A stretch of DNA of 33,933 nt from Pseudonocardiales bacterium. Lineage in GTDB: Bacteria > Actinomycetota > Actinomycetes > Mycobacteriales > Pseudonocardiaceae. The position numbers and the translations under genes were made by a program. The stretch covers positions 1 through 33,933 of the forward strand of contig JAFAWY010000111.1 in assembly GCA_019241525.1 (NCBI GenBank), read 5' to 3'. Shown here in pieces: positions 14,208 to 23,402 of the stretch (position 1 is its first letter; every line of letters begins with the position of its first letter). The notes beneath the pieces are model-generated. The model ran no database searches. It worked only from the letters and a program-made list of their open reading frames with translations, and had not been told where the DNA came from.

Positions 14208-15236
14208 TCAACCCGCCAGCGCTGCCCGCAGGCCTTCTAGCAGTGTCGCTGCGATTTCCGGATGCCGGACGGATACCCGCAGGTGATCGGCGGTGAGGCC
14301 GGGAAACGTGTCAGCACGTCGGACCGCGATGCCGGCCTCGGCAAGCGCGGCCCGGATCCGCGGTCCGCCTGGCACTCGCAGCAGGAGGAACGGCGCCGTA
14401 GCTGGCTGGTGCACCGTGACGCCGGGCAACGCAGCCAGCTGGCGCACCATCCACTCCCGATGCTGGGCGATCTGGTCCGCCGCGGCAGCAGCTTCGATCA
14501 CCGCGGCCGGGGTACTGCAGGCCAGCACCGCCTCAAGCACCAACGTGCCCACCGGCCACGGCGGGCGCGGCGCGGCGAGCCGAGCGAGCAGCTCGGGCGC
14601 CCCGAGCGCGTAGCCAGCTCGCAACCCGGGCAGGGCCCAGGTCTTGGTGAGACTGCGGAACACCAGCAGGCCGGGGGTCTCCCGATCAGCTGCCAGCGAT
14701 TCTTGCTCATCCGGTATCGCGTCACCGAATGCTTCGTCCACCACGAGCACGCGGCCAGGGCGGCCCAGTGCCCGTACGGTCCGGGCTGGATGCAGCACGG
14801 AGGTCGGGTTCGTGGGGTTGCCAAGCACGACAAGATCGGCTTCCTGGGGTACCCGCTCTGGTCGCAGCCGGTACCCGGCATCGGTAAATACCCGTCGCAC
14901 CGGGAGCCCGGCCTGGCGCAGCACGACTTCGGGCTCGGTGAACGACGGGTGCACCACAGCGCTCAACCTGGGTGCCAGCGCGGGCAGCAGCGCGAAACCC
15001 TCCGCCACCCCGCCGAGTACGAGCACCTCAGCAGGGTCACGCCCGTGCCGCGCCGCCACCGCAGCGCGAGCGGCGGCGTCTTGCGCCGCCGAGGGGTAAT
15101 TGCCCAGCCCGTCCAACGCCGCGACCAGCCGAGCACGCAGCCACGCCGGGGGGCGCCTGCCGCGCACGTTCACCGCGAAGTCGAGTAGCCCCGGCGCAGC
15201 GTCGACATCGCCGTGGTGGCGCAGCAGCTGATCCAT
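14208..15236 (-). CDS. cobC: CobC-like PLP-dependent aminotransferase/decarboxylase
   Basis: This fold-type I PLP enzyme of 342 residues is close to histidinol-phosphate aminotransferase and to threonine-phosphate decarboxylase (CobC/CobD), which makes the aminopropanol part of cobalamin. Visible cofactor residues are N140 in GNPTNPT, D167 in VVDEAF and Schiff-base K198 in SLTKTWALPGLR, with GYALG after it. It matches Rv2231c. Location beside CobD and the ribazole-phosphatase fusion supports the cobalamin role, but the exact reaction is not certain from sequence. The ATG at 15236 gives a normal N-terminus. The NIF3-like gene expected upstream in mycobacteria is missing. Confidence 0.85.
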   Translation of the reverse strand: MDQLLRHHGDVDAAPGLLDFAVNVRGRRPPAWLRARLVAALDGLGNYPSAAQDAAARAAVAARHGRDPAEVLVLGGVAEGFALLPALAPRLSAVVHPSFTEPEVVLRQAGLPVRRVFTDAGYRLRPERVPQEADLVVLGNPTNPTSVLHPARTVRALGRPGRVLVVDEAFGDAIPDEQESLAADRETPGLLVFRSLTKTWALPGLRAGYALGAPELLARLAAPRPPWPVGTLVLEAVLACSTPAAVIEAAAAADQIAQHREWMVRQLAALPGVTVHQPATAPFLLLRVPGGPRIRAALAEAGIAVRRADTFPGLTADHLRVSVRHPEIAATLLEGLRAALAG

Positions 15237-15370
15237 TGCTGCAAAAGCTAGCGCGCAACCGCAAGATCAGCAGCAGGACGCATGCTCGCTGCGGTCGCTT
15301 CGAGATCGTTTGCGCACGGTAAGGACCGGTTCTCGGCAAAGATTGCCGGTGCCGTGATCCGGGTCGCAGA

Positions 15371-16315
15371 TCACAGCCGCATGAGTTCGGGAGGCACTCG
15401 CCGGGCGTGCGACTGCTCGGGTAGGCCGGCCACCTCAGGGTGCAGGATTCGCGCGAGGATTTCGGCGCCGTCGACTACCCGTGGGCCCGGCCGGCTGAAA
15501 TACGACGTCGCATCCACAGCCCAGACGTTGCCGTCCCTGACCGCGGTCAGCTCGGGCCAGCCGGCGGGCAGCCGGGCTCGCGGCAGCTGGCGGAAAGTGT
15601 CGGTCGTGGAGAAACCGCAGGGTGCAAGCACGATCACCTCCGGGGCGTAGGCGGTGATCTCTTTTGCCGTGGTGACCCGGGACGGTGCTCCCACGGTGCC
15701 GAACCCTGAGTCGCCACCCGCGAGCGCGACCTGCTCGGGCACCCAGTGGCCGGGCGCAAAGGCCGGCTCCAACCACTCCAGCACCAGGGTGCGCGGCCGG
15801 TGCATGATCCCAGACAGCAACGCGGTCAACGCGTCGATGCGAGCCCGCAGGCGACCGACCACTGCGTCCGCTTCGGCTCGCCGGCCTGTCATCTCACCGA
15901 CAGCGACAATGTTGCCCAGGATATCCGCGATTGTGGCCGGCTCCAGCGAGATGATCGTGACGTCACCGGCCAGGAGACGCGCTGCACGCTCGACGGTGTG
16001 GTAGCTGACTGCGCAGACTTCGCACAGCTCCTGCGTCAAGATCAAGTCTGGGGCGAGCGAACGCAGCCTGTTGGTGTCCAGCTCGTAGATACATCCATGC
16101 CCGTCCAGTTGGGATCGCACCGCATGGTCGATCTCCGCGCTACTCATGGTCTGCTGCGTTATCCGGCTGGCCGTCAGCGCAGGCTTGCGCTCGATTCCGT
16201 GCGGGTAGTCGCACTCATGGGTCACACCGACCAGGGAGTCGGCCAAGCCCAGTGCGCAGACGATCTCGGTCGCGGACGGGAGCAGTGAAACGATTCGAGG
16301 CGCCTGCTGAGTCAT
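15371..16315 (-). CDS. Cobalamin-binding protein, BtuF-like
   Basis: The protein has 314 residues in two lobes and belongs to the BtuF/periplasmic-binding (helical backbone) family. It starts PRIVSLLPSATEIVCALGL with GVTHECDYP after it, both typical of cobalamin-binding members. It lacks a signal peptide and lipobox, so it should be cytosolic, unlike true BtuF; a role as intracellular carrier or sensor is inferred. No ABC permease or ATPase gene is adjacent. I looked for a B12 riboswitch in the 158 bases upstream and did not find one. The start is ATG 16315. Confidence 0.85.
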   Translation of the reverse strand: MTQQAPRIVSLLPSATEIVCALGLADSLVGVTHECDYPHGIERKPALTASRITQQTMSSAEIDHAVRSQLDGHGCIYELDTNRLRSLAPDLILTQELCEVCAVSYHTVERAARLLAGDVTIISLEPATIADILGNIVAVGEMTGRRAEADAVVGRLRARIDALTALLSGIMHRPRTLVLEWLEPAFAPGHWVPEQVALAGGDSGFGTVGAPSRVTTAKEITAYAPEVIVLAPCGFSTTDTFRQLPRARLPAGWPELTAVRDGNVWAVDATSYFSRPGPRVVDGAEILARILHPEVAGLPEQSHARRVPPELMRL

Positions 16316-16473
16316 CGGATACCTCGCTCGGACCAGGACGCCCGTCTCAGCTCGCCGATCAGACGCATTTCACGAATCCCCCTTGTCACTGGCGTTATTT
16401 CATGATGCGCGTAACTCTGATGGAACGACGACAGACTTCCGTCCCTCCAGGCTGATGCGCACGTCGGCGCAGA

Positions 16474-16968
16474 GTGGCTCAGACTGGGCAGGTGAATTCA
16501 CGCAGGGTGCTCAGCGTCTGCTTCGTCTGCACCGGGAACATCTGCCGTTCCCCGATGGCCGAAGTAGTCTTTGCCGATGCCTTGCGCCAGGAAGGCCTGG
16601 CCGGCCGGGTTCGGGTGAGCAGTGCAGGAACCGGCGCTTGGCATGTCGGTAACCCGGCCGACCCACGGGCCGCCGAGTCGCTGCGCCGGGCTGGCTACGG
16701 CTGCACACATACCGCGGCCCAACTCGGCACCGACCATCTGTCCGCCGACTTGCTGGTGGCGCTGGATTATGGGCATTTCACGACACTGCGCCGGATGGTC
16801 CGCGATCCGGAACGGGTGGTGCTGCTGAGGTCTTTCGACCAGGCCGCCGGTCCGGATCTCGACGTGCCAGACCCGTATTTCGGTGGTAAGCCGGGCTTCG
16901 ACGAGGTGCTGCGCATGGTGCGCGCCGCGATGCCTGGCTTGGTGGCCTGGGTGCGCGAGCGGTTGTGA
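16474..16968 (+). CDS. ptpA: Low-MW protein tyrosine phosphatase
   Basis: The enzyme has 164 residues with the P-loop CTGNICRS (C19, R25) and the general acid D133 in VPDPYFGG. It fits PtpA of M. tuberculosis (Rv2234) in sequence features and position. It would dephosphorylate phosphotyrosine proteins. The partner kinase gene ptkA that precedes it in M. tuberculosis is absent. The start is GTG 16474; GTG 16492 is also possible, and neither has a strong ribosome site. Its stop overlaps the next start (GTGA). Confidence 0.9.
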   Translation: MAQTGQVNSRRVLSVCFVCTGNICRSPMAEVVFADALRQEGLAGRVRVSSAGTGAWHVGNPADPRAAESLRRAGYGCTHTAAQLGTDHLSADLLVALDYGHFTTLRRMVRDPERVVLLRSFDQAAGPDLDVPDPYFGGKPGFDEVLRMVRAAMPGLVAWVRERL

Positions 16969-17810
16969 ATTCCCCAGCTGACGCCGTCGCTGTCATTACC
17001 GGCCAACACGTGCGTGCTGCAACGCCACGCGGCACCATCTGGCTCATCGAGTTGGGAGACGGACGCACCGTGGTAGCCAAACCCGGCCAAGCCAGCCAGA
17101 TTCTGGCCGAAGCAGCAGGACTGCGCTGGCTACGAGTGCCCGGTGGTCCTCCGCTGCCACGGGTGTACGGGTACGACGATCAGTGGCTGATCAGTGAATA
17201 CGTACCAGCTGGCCGGACCGATCGTGCCGCGTCCGAGCAGCTCGGGCGCGAACTGGCCACGATGCATCTCGCAGGAGCGGCGACCTTCGGTTGCGCACCC
17301 CCGGAGGGGCCGCACCAGGCGTGGATCGGTACGGCTCCCATGGCCAACGTCACGGGAGCGCGGTGGCCGCAGTGGTACGCCGAGCACCGGGTGCTGCGCT
17401 ACCTGCGCATCGCCGCGGATCGCGGCGCCGTGGACGCAGCCGGTGCCCGGGCGATAAACCGAACCTGCGAACGGATCGATGAGCTGACCGGACCAGATGA
17501 GCCCCCGGCCCGCCTGCACGGTGATCTATGGTCAGGCAATGTGCACGCCGGCGCTGACGGGCGAGCGTGGCTGCTGGATCCGGCTGCGCACGGCGGGCAC
17601 CGGGAAACCGATCTGGCGATGCTTGCCCTGTTCGGTTACGCCAACCTGGACCAGTTGCTCGCCGGCTACACCGATGTCGCACCATTGGCGCCCGGTTGGC
17701 AACAGCGCGTTCCGTTGCATCAGCTGTTCCCGCTGCTGGTACATGCAGTGCTGTTCGGTGGCGGCTACGGCGTGAGGGCTGCCGCTGCCGCACAAGCCGC
17801 CTCCCGGTAG
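16965..17810 (+). CDS. Fructosamine kinase-like protein (FN3K family)
   Basis: This protein of 281 residues has a kinase-like fold. VVAKPG carries the ATP-binding Lys (39), E49 follows, HGDLWSGNV (185-193) gives catalytic D187 and N192, and WLLDPAAHGGHRETDLAML carries the metal-binding D205. These are the signatures of FN3K, which phosphorylates sugar adducts on proteins or free amines and so triggers their loss. Translational coupling to ptpA implies shared expression. The start GTG 16965 is fixed by the overlap. Confidence 0.85.
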   Translation: MNSPADAVAVITGQHVRAATPRGTIWLIELGDGRTVVAKPGQASQILAEAAGLRWLRVPGGPPLPRVYGYDDQWLISEYVPAGRTDRAASEQLGRELATMHLAGAATFGCAPPEGPHQAWIGTAPMANVTGARWPQWYAEHRVLRYLRIAADRGAVDAAGARAINRTCERIDELTGPDEPPARLHGDLWSGNVHAGADGRAWLLDPAAHGGHRETDLAMLALFGYANLDQLLAGYTDVAPLAPGWQQRVPLHQLFPLLVHAVLFGGGYGVRAAAAAQAASR

Positions 17811-17829
17811 CACCGACTACCGTGGTGGC

Positions 17830-18612
17830 GTGCGGTGGCGTTTCCTGCTGCGCCCAGGCTGGCTGGCGCTGATAGCGGCGGTGATCTGCTTCACCATCGC
17901 AGCATTCACCCTGCTCGCACCATGGCAGTTCCGGCGCGCCGCCGAACGCGCGGACCGCAACGCCGCCATCGAGCAGTCGATCAGCACTTCGCCGCGCCCG
18001 TTGCGCGAGGTGCTCGCGGCCCACACCGAGCCGGGTCACACTACCGAGTGGCGGCCAGTCCAGGTCACCGGGCGCTACCTGCCCAGCGCGGAGATGGTCG
18101 TCCGGCTGCGCACCGTGCAAGGTGAGCCAGCATACGAGGTCGTGGTTCCCTTGCAGCTGGCCGACGGATCCAACGTGCTGGTGGACCGAGGTTATCTACG
18201 GCCAGCAGAAGGAGTGCGGTTACCGCGTTACCCTCCGGTGCCGGGTGGCGAGGTCTTCGTGACCGGCCGGCTCCGAGCCGATGAGGCTAACTGGCAGAAC
18301 GGGGCGGTGGTGGAGCAGGACGGTCACCGGCAGGTGTATGCGGTAAATAGCCGTATGTTGACTGCCGCCACCGGTGTGCACCTGGAGCCCGGGTACCTCG
18401 AGTTGATGGACGGCTCCCCGGGTGTGCTGTCCGCGTTGCCGCTTCCCCAGCTGGACCCTGGGCCATCGTTCGCCTACGCGCTGCAGTGGATCGCCTTCGG
18501 CACTATGGCCCCGCTCGGTCTGATCTATTTCGCGTGGCGGGAAGCTATCGAAGGGCGACGGCAAGACCAGCGCCCGCTCAACGTTGCTGGGCAACCGCAT
18601 TCGGCGATCTAG
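17830..18612 (+). CDS. SURF1 family protein
   Basis: The protein has 260 residues and two transmembrane segments, one near the N-terminus (about 12-32, LALIAAVICFTIAAFTLLAPWQ) and one near the C-terminus (about 214-235). The loop between them holds the family features WRPVQVTGRYLP and VLVDRGYLRP. SURF1 proteins help assemble heme-copper oxidases such as cytochrome aa3 in the membrane. It matches Rv2235 in place and layout. The start is GTG 17830, 19 bp after the kinase-like gene. It ends 2 bp from the convergent cobD stop. Confidence 0.92.
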   Translation: MRWRFLLRPGWLALIAAVICFTIAAFTLLAPWQFRRAAERADRNAAIEQSISTSPRPLREVLAAHTEPGHTTEWRPVQVTGRYLPSAEMVVRLRTVQGEPAYEVVVPLQLADGSNVLVDRGYLRPAEGVRLPRYPPVPGGEVFVTGRLRADEANWQNGAVVEQDGHRQVYAVNSRMLTAATGVHLEPGYLELMDGSPGVLSALPLPQLDPGPSFAYALQWIAFGTMAPLGLIYFAWREAIEGRRQDQRPLNVAGQPHSAI

Positions 18613-18614
18613 GG

Positions 18615-19541
18615 TCATATCCTCGTTGCGAGTGCGGCCAGCGCCGCAGCAGCTAGACCGATCGTCCGGGACAGCTGGACTCCGCGGGCAAGGTCATCGG
18701 CGTCCGGAGCGTGACCGTGTCCCATGATCGGGCGCTGTTCGGTGCCGTGCGGGTACACCGTACGGCCTCCCAGTCGCACATTCAGCGCTCCGGCAAAAGC
18801 CGCCTCGACCTGTCCGGCGTTGGGGCTGGGATGTGCCGCTGCGTCACGGAGCCAAACCTGCCAGGCTTCACGGGGCGATCCGCCCACCAGCGGTGCGCAC
18901 AGAGTGGTCAGCGCCGCCGTCACTCGGGAGGGCAGCAGGTTGGCCAGGTCATCCAACCGGGCCGCAGCCCAACCAAAGTGCTGATGCCGCGGCGAGCGGT
19001 AACCCACCATCGCATCAAGGGTGTTGACCGCGCGGTAGGCCAGCAACCCCGGCACCCCCGCAAGCGCGCCCCAGATCAGTGGGGCAACGACGGCGTCGGA
19101 GGTGTTCTCCGCGATCGACTCCACACTCGCTCTGGCCACGCCGGCCAGATCAAGACTGGCCGGATCACGGCCGCACAGGTGTGGTAGCTGGGCGCGGGCA
19201 CCGTCGAGGTCCTCAGCGTCCAGCGCTCGGGCCATGGCGGCTCCTTCCTCGGCCAAGGTGGCCGCGCCCAGAGCAACCCAGGTAGCCAACACGGTTACGG
19301 TCGTTTGCCTCACGGCACGGCCTTGAGCAGCCCGCTCCAACAAACTGCCGACTGCCGCAGCAGCACCCACCAGAGCACCGGTGTAGATCAGGCCGGCCAG
19401 CTTGCGGTCCGCGTAACAGGTGCGCTCCGCCCAAGCGGCCAGATGCCCGAACGCCACAACGGGATGGTAGTTCGGCGGATCACCGAAGGCGGCGTCAACG
19501 ACGACGCCGAGCAGTAACCCGACCGCTCGTGCTGCGCTCAT
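18615..19541 (-). CDS. cobD: Adenosylcobinamide-phosphate synthase (CobD/CbiB)
   Basis: This membrane protein of 308 residues attaches aminopropanol (or its phosphate) to adenosylcobyric acid. Family signatures are FGDPPNYHPVVAFGH near the N-terminus, ESIAENTSDAVVAPL and YRAVNTLDAMVGYRS in the middle, and SPNAGQVEAAFAGALNVRLGG toward the end. It has several hydrophobic segments. It matches Rv2236c. I chose ATG 19541 (MSAARAVGLLLG) over a start at 19580 because the first hydrophobic helix then follows directly. It complements the CobC-like enzyme 3.4 kb away. Confidence 0.93.
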   Translation of the reverse strand: MSAARAVGLLLGVVVDAAFGDPPNYHPVVAFGHLAAWAERTCYADRKLAGLIYTGALVGAAAAVGSLLERAAQGRAVRQTTVTVLATWVALGAATLAEEGAAMARALDAEDLDGARAQLPHLCGRDPASLDLAGVARASVESIAENTSDAVVAPLIWGALAGVPGLLAYRAVNTLDAMVGYRSPRHQHFGWAAARLDDLANLLPSRVTAALTTLCAPLVGGSPREAWQVWLRDAAAHPSPNAGQVEAAFAGALNVRLGGRTVYPHGTEQRPIMGHGHAPDADDLARGVQLSRTIGLAAAALAALATRI

Positions 19542-19794
19542 TGTGTTCAATCCCCCAGATGTCCACGCCAAAGCGGACACCCTACTGCGCTGTCACCTGC
19601 ATGCCGTCTTGACCAGCTCAACAATGCTCCCAACAACGGAAGAGCCGCCACTCGCGGTTTTGGATAGGTCACCGAATGCTGACTGCAATCGCGGCGGCGC
19701 GGCATCGATGGGATATGCGATGAAGGTAACAATTGTGGGGTTCCTGCTCGCAATCCTTTCGAAGTTGCTGCTGCGTTCAGGTAATGTTCAAACC

Positions 19795-20940
19795 GTGGCC
19801 GAGTCGGTTTCGATCAAGAGCGGGCGCGCTCGGCCGTTCGAATTGTGGATGACCTCGAACCTGGCCCTTGGGCTGGCCTTCAACTGCGTACTGCCGGTGT
19901 TGCTGCCGTCCTACGTGCTCTCCCGGGGCGGAAGCGCCACCGATGTCTGGGTGGCAATGGGCATGGCAGGGCTGTTCGCGCTGCTGGGGCCCTGGCTCGG
20001 GCGGATCGCCGGACGACGCCGGGCGCACCGATCGGCGCAGGTACTGGGCATGTTGGGGATGGCCATCGGGCTGATGATGCTGGCGCTGTCGCCGGGTGAT
20101 TCGGTTTCAATCGTGCTGGCGATCGCCGTCATGGGCATCGGTGCGGCTGCGGTGACGGTGGCGGCTCCCACGTTCATTCTGGGCACCGAGCTGCCTGCCA
20201 GTACCCAATCTCGGCAATTGACGTGGCTGCAGCTCAACTTGGATCTGGGTAAGATTGTAGGCGGTCTGTTACTGGGTGTGATGGCAACAAACAAATTCAC
20301 ATTTCAGGCTCAGTTCGGGGTTGGCGGGCTTGTCATTAGCCTGCTTGGAGGGTTGGTGTGGGCGACGAGTCGTTATGCGGCGGCGCGAATACGTAATCCA
20401 GAGGTCGATCTCCCTGCACCCTCGGCGCATTCAGATACGGCCGTACCGTGGCGAACGTTGCTGCTGTCGCTGTTCGGCGTCCCCGTCGTCGGCCAGCTAC
20501 TGGGCAGCGGGACCATGGTCGAGGAACACATTTCCACGATGCTGACCGTATCTGGTGTGGTCGGGATTGCCCTGTATTTCCTCGCCGGTCGCGTTATGGC
20601 TCGATCCGGTGCCGGGCTGAGGTGGGCAATTGGCCACACTCTGCGCGGTGTAGGAGGGCTCGTCCTTGGCGCACTGGGCCTGTCACGAGGATCAGCGTTC
20701 CTTGTCGTGCTGGCCGCGTTCCTGATCTTGGAATCGGCTCCGGCCGTTGCTTGGATCGTCCAAGTCCGCTCAGCCACGCGTTCCAGCCGAGTAGGCCTGG
20801 CACGGTCCACCGTGGCGACCAAAATCTCCCAGCACAGCGTGCCCGTTGGGCAGCCGGATCCGCGCGGAAGCCGCCACGCCGAATCCACCGGCGTGCTGGT
20901 CTCCCCCTCCCCTGGCCTCATCACAGCCCGATCCACTTAA
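19795..20940 (+). CDS. MFS-like membrane transporter
   Basis: The protein has about 381 residues with roughly ten to twelve hydrophobic segments, starting with WMTSNLALGLAFNCVLPVLL. A loop with RRRAHRSAQ after the third segment resembles the charged loop 2-3 of major facilitator proteins. The C-terminal 45 residues are polar. The substrate is unknown. The start is uncertain: the frame is open from 19543, with ATG at 19708 and 19720 and GTG at 19795. I list GTG 19795 because it places the first segment at residue 19, but none has a clear ribosome site. It is divergent from cobD. Confidence 0.65.
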   Translation: MAESVSIKSGRARPFELWMTSNLALGLAFNCVLPVLLPSYVLSRGGSATDVWVAMGMAGLFALLGPWLGRIAGRRRAHRSAQVLGMLGMAIGLMMLALSPGDSVSIVLAIAVMGIGAAAVTVAAPTFILGTELPASTQSRQLTWLQLNLDLGKIVGGLLLGVMATNKFTFQAQFGVGGLVISLLGGLVWATSRYAAARIRNPEVDLPAPSAHSDTAVPWRTLLLSLFGVPVVGQLLGSGTMVEEHISTMLTVSGVVGIALYFLAGRVMARSGAGLRWAIGHTLRGVGGLVLGALGLSRGSAFLVVLAAFLILESAPAVAWIVQVRSATRSSRVGLARSTVATKISQHSVPVGQPDPRGSRHAESTGVLVSPSPGLITARST

Positions 20941-22096
20941 CCCCCTACCGCAATCTGGGTGCGGACTGCTCTTTCGAGGCCACACGATCAGGTTCGGGTT
21001 AGGGCACGGATCTCGTCCGCAGCCTCCGGCCAGCCGGCGAGAAGTTCGGCGCGCCTGCCAACGCGCAAGCCTGACCACCTAAACGGCGCAGCCATAGTGG
21101 TACTCGATCACCTGCCGGACACAGTTGATCAGGTTACCGACTCATCAACCGGCCCCGAACATAGGCTGGTCGCCGGAATCCGCAGAGTGCTCAACCGACG
21201 TTCCGCTGGGATCCACAAGGAATAGTACTGGTCAACCTTGATGATTCTTATCCTGGGGCTTGGCGCTCACCATTCTGGTGTGGCGGCACGTGGTGCGAAC
21301 CATGACCCGACGTCTTAGATCACGATCCAGCGCGCGCTCGCGCTCAATGAAAGGGGGCAGGGCCGGCCTCACCGACGTGCCGGTACACAGGGATGGCCAC
21401 CCTATCGTGGCCGAGCTTAGCCGTAAGGCGGGAGCGACATTACTTGTCATTCCCGCGCTAGAGGTGCTGTCACCAGTTCGGCGGCACAGCTACGGATATG
21501 GGCCGGAATGGTATGGGTAAATCGGCCATGGCGGCCGGTGCGCACCGGAGAGCTCGATGCGCGTTGGCCACCAACTTCCAGCGTCAGGCGAAGAGCCGGA
21601 CAGATCGATAACGTGATAAGCGCCACAATCACGAGCGCATGCATTGACGCACCAAGATGAAGCAAACCTATACCTAACCGAAAGAACGATCTCGGTTTTC
21701 ATGCCCCGAACGGGTGGTCTATTCATCGTCTCAGCAGGTCAGACACCTGGCGATCGAGCCCACCTAGGGCCTTAGCCAATAAACGTCAGACCAGCGGTAA
21801 GACCCCCGCTTATTGCGGTGCGTGATAGTACAATCACAACTTCCCCATCAATGCTGGCTATGTGCAGCCCCTTGCATCCTGGAAAGAAATCCGTACGGTC
21901 AATCTCGTCCTGCGCCAAGGCGCCAACCGAGTGCGCAGGAATCCGGACCCGGCGCGCAAAGCCCTGTCCCTGGGAGCCGGATAAGCATCTCACTCCGACT
22001 TGGGGCAGGCGCGATCTGACAATCGGTCGATGCAGGAATCTGCTCACCGCGACCTCTGAGGCAAGCAGTGACGCACGCGTTTAACGGAGAATTACT
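20941..22096. other. Long region without a supported gene
   Basis: These 1156 bases contain several short open frames (for example 20959-21225, 21260-21520 and, on the minus strand, 21490-21726). None has a recognisable motif, a convincing ribosome site or a neighbour to support it. Composition changes to lower GC after about 21600. The last 300 bases may be a long leader of the Rpf gene. A weak stem GCGGTAAG...CTTATTGC lies at about 21795-21817. I looked for a c-di-AMP (ydaO) riboswitch, which often precedes rpf genes, and did not find its conserved boxes. Confidence 0.4.
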
Positions 22097-22444
22097 ATGC
22101 TGAGGACTTTCCGATCACTCGCCGGTATTGGTATCGCCGCGACCGTGGTGACAATTCCACTAATTTTCACAATAGTGGCCCAAGCAAGCCCGGTGCACCA
22201 AGATCCATGGGATGTTATAGCGCAGTGCGAGAGCGGTGGCAACTGGAGCGTCAACACCGGAAATGGTTATTACGGCGGGCTACAGTTCAGCCTTGGCACG
22301 TGGCAATCTTACGGCGGTGGTGCGTTTGCAGCCACCGCCGACCGCGCCACTCGGTCACAGCAGATCGCCATCGCCGAGAAAGTGCTCCGCGCGCAGGGGT
22401 GGAAGGCCTGGCCCCATTGCTCTCGAAAAGTCGGACTTCGCTGA
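22097..22444 (+). CDS. Resuscitation-promoting factor (Rpf)-like protein
   Basis: The protein has 115 residues with an N-terminal hydrophobic segment (about 9-30, ending AQASP) that acts as signal peptide or anchor. The rest is an Rpf domain: DPWDVIAQCESGGNW with the catalytic Glu45, NTGNGYYGGLQFSLGTWQ, and AWPHCSRK. Cys44 and Cys108 match the conserved disulfide. Rpf proteins are muralytic enzymes of the cell wall that wake dormant actinobacterial cells. It has the single domain only, with no LysM or G5 part. GGAG precedes ATG 22097 at suitable spacing. Confidence 0.9.
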   Translation: MLRTFRSLAGIGIAATVVTIPLIFTIVAQASPVHQDPWDVIAQCESGGNWSVNTGNGYYGGLQFSLGTWQSYGGGAFAATADRATRSQQIAIAEKVLRAQGWKAWPHCSRKVGLR

Positions 22445-22481
22445 GGGCAAGCAGTGTAAATGACGTGTACGATCATCGTCT

Positions 22482-23171
22482 TTATGTCTTCTTCCACACG
22501 GGGCTTTGCGCTCCAGTCATTTCCGGATAATCGCCAAACGCCAGCGTCAGCGTGCCGGGACCGACGACTATCACGTCGTCAATAATTGCTGACACGGTCG
22601 ACGGCGTGAACCGTGCAGCTGCAATCACGTCATGCAATGTCGGCCAGTCGCCGGCTCGGTAACATTCTTCAAGCGGCCCGCTAAACATACGGGCGTCGTC
22701 GATAAGCACACACGAGTCGCCAATGAAAGGCCACCGTGCCAGTATGGAAAGCTCTTCCAGCAAGGGGCATTGGGAATCGGCAACCGAAGGAACTTCGGGG
22801 AACCAGTGAGCGTCGAGCCAAAAGAGGGCACACGAATCTAACGAGTTCAGGATAGAGGGCAGCACCGCAGGCGACGATCCTAAACACACATGGATGCCAG
22901 GGTCATTCCCTAGCGTTCGGCGAGCATCTTCGTACAGCGCAAAGTCGGCCTCGATGGTATATACACGACCAACCACCTCACGCAATATACGCGTACTTGT
23001 ACCCTTATACGTTCCCGTTTCGACCGCGACCCGGTAACGAAAATACCGTTGCACCGTGCGCGCAAGAGTAGGCGGCAGCCCCCACGGGCGTTCGCTTCCA
23101 GACGTTCGTACCACGGGATGTTCGCCCACCCCCATGATTCCAAAACTATTAACTGTCTTGTGAGAGTACAC
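22482..23171 (-). CDS. SAM-dependent methyltransferase-like protein
   Basis: The protein has 229 residues. VAVETGTYKGTSTRIL (about 48-63) looks like a class I methyltransferase motif I. VYTIEAD supplies the acidic end of strand 2. CALFWLDAHWFPEV and SCVLIDDARMF follow, as in the family of uncharacterised methyltransferases with a conserved DAHW. The substrate is unknown. The start is GTG 23171 or ATG 23135. GC is lower than in the core block. It converges with rpf, 37 bp apart. Confidence 0.65.
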   Translation of the reverse strand: MYSHKTVNSFGIMGVGEHPVVRTSGSERPWGLPPTLARTVQRYFRYRVAVETGTYKGTSTRILREVVGRVYTIEADFALYEDARRTLGNDPGIHVCLGSSPAVLPSILNSLDSCALFWLDAHWFPEVPSVADSQCPLLEELSILARWPFIGDSCVLIDDARMFSGPLEECYRAGDWPTLHDVIAAARFTPSTVSAIIDDVIVVGPGTLTLAFGDYPEMTGAQSPVWKKT

Positions 23172-23402
23172 GAGACGGTCGTCGTCACTGATGCTTTAAG
23201 ATCTCTTTGCCGCTGGATACGCGAGCCAATGAGCAATGGGTAACCATTCTGCGTGGGCTTGGCTACTCGCTACACGGCTTCCCGCGCGGTGACAAGCCTT
23301 CCTACTCCAAGCGCTCCAGGGCGAATGTCGTCCAGCGGATCGCTCGACACGCCCACCTCGACATTACCGTGAGCTCCATGGAGAAGCCCAGACACCATGT
23401 AC

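Noticed and set aside
16316-16473. Cobalamin riboswitch upstream of the BtuF-like gene
   Set aside because: No B12 box or matching core stems could be seen on the minus strand in the gap.
21740-22096. c-di-AMP (ydaO) riboswitch before rpf
   Set aside because: Such switches often precede actinobacterial rpf genes, but I could not find the conserved GGGGUGAAUC-like and 3' CGUCAGCUAACC-like boxes.
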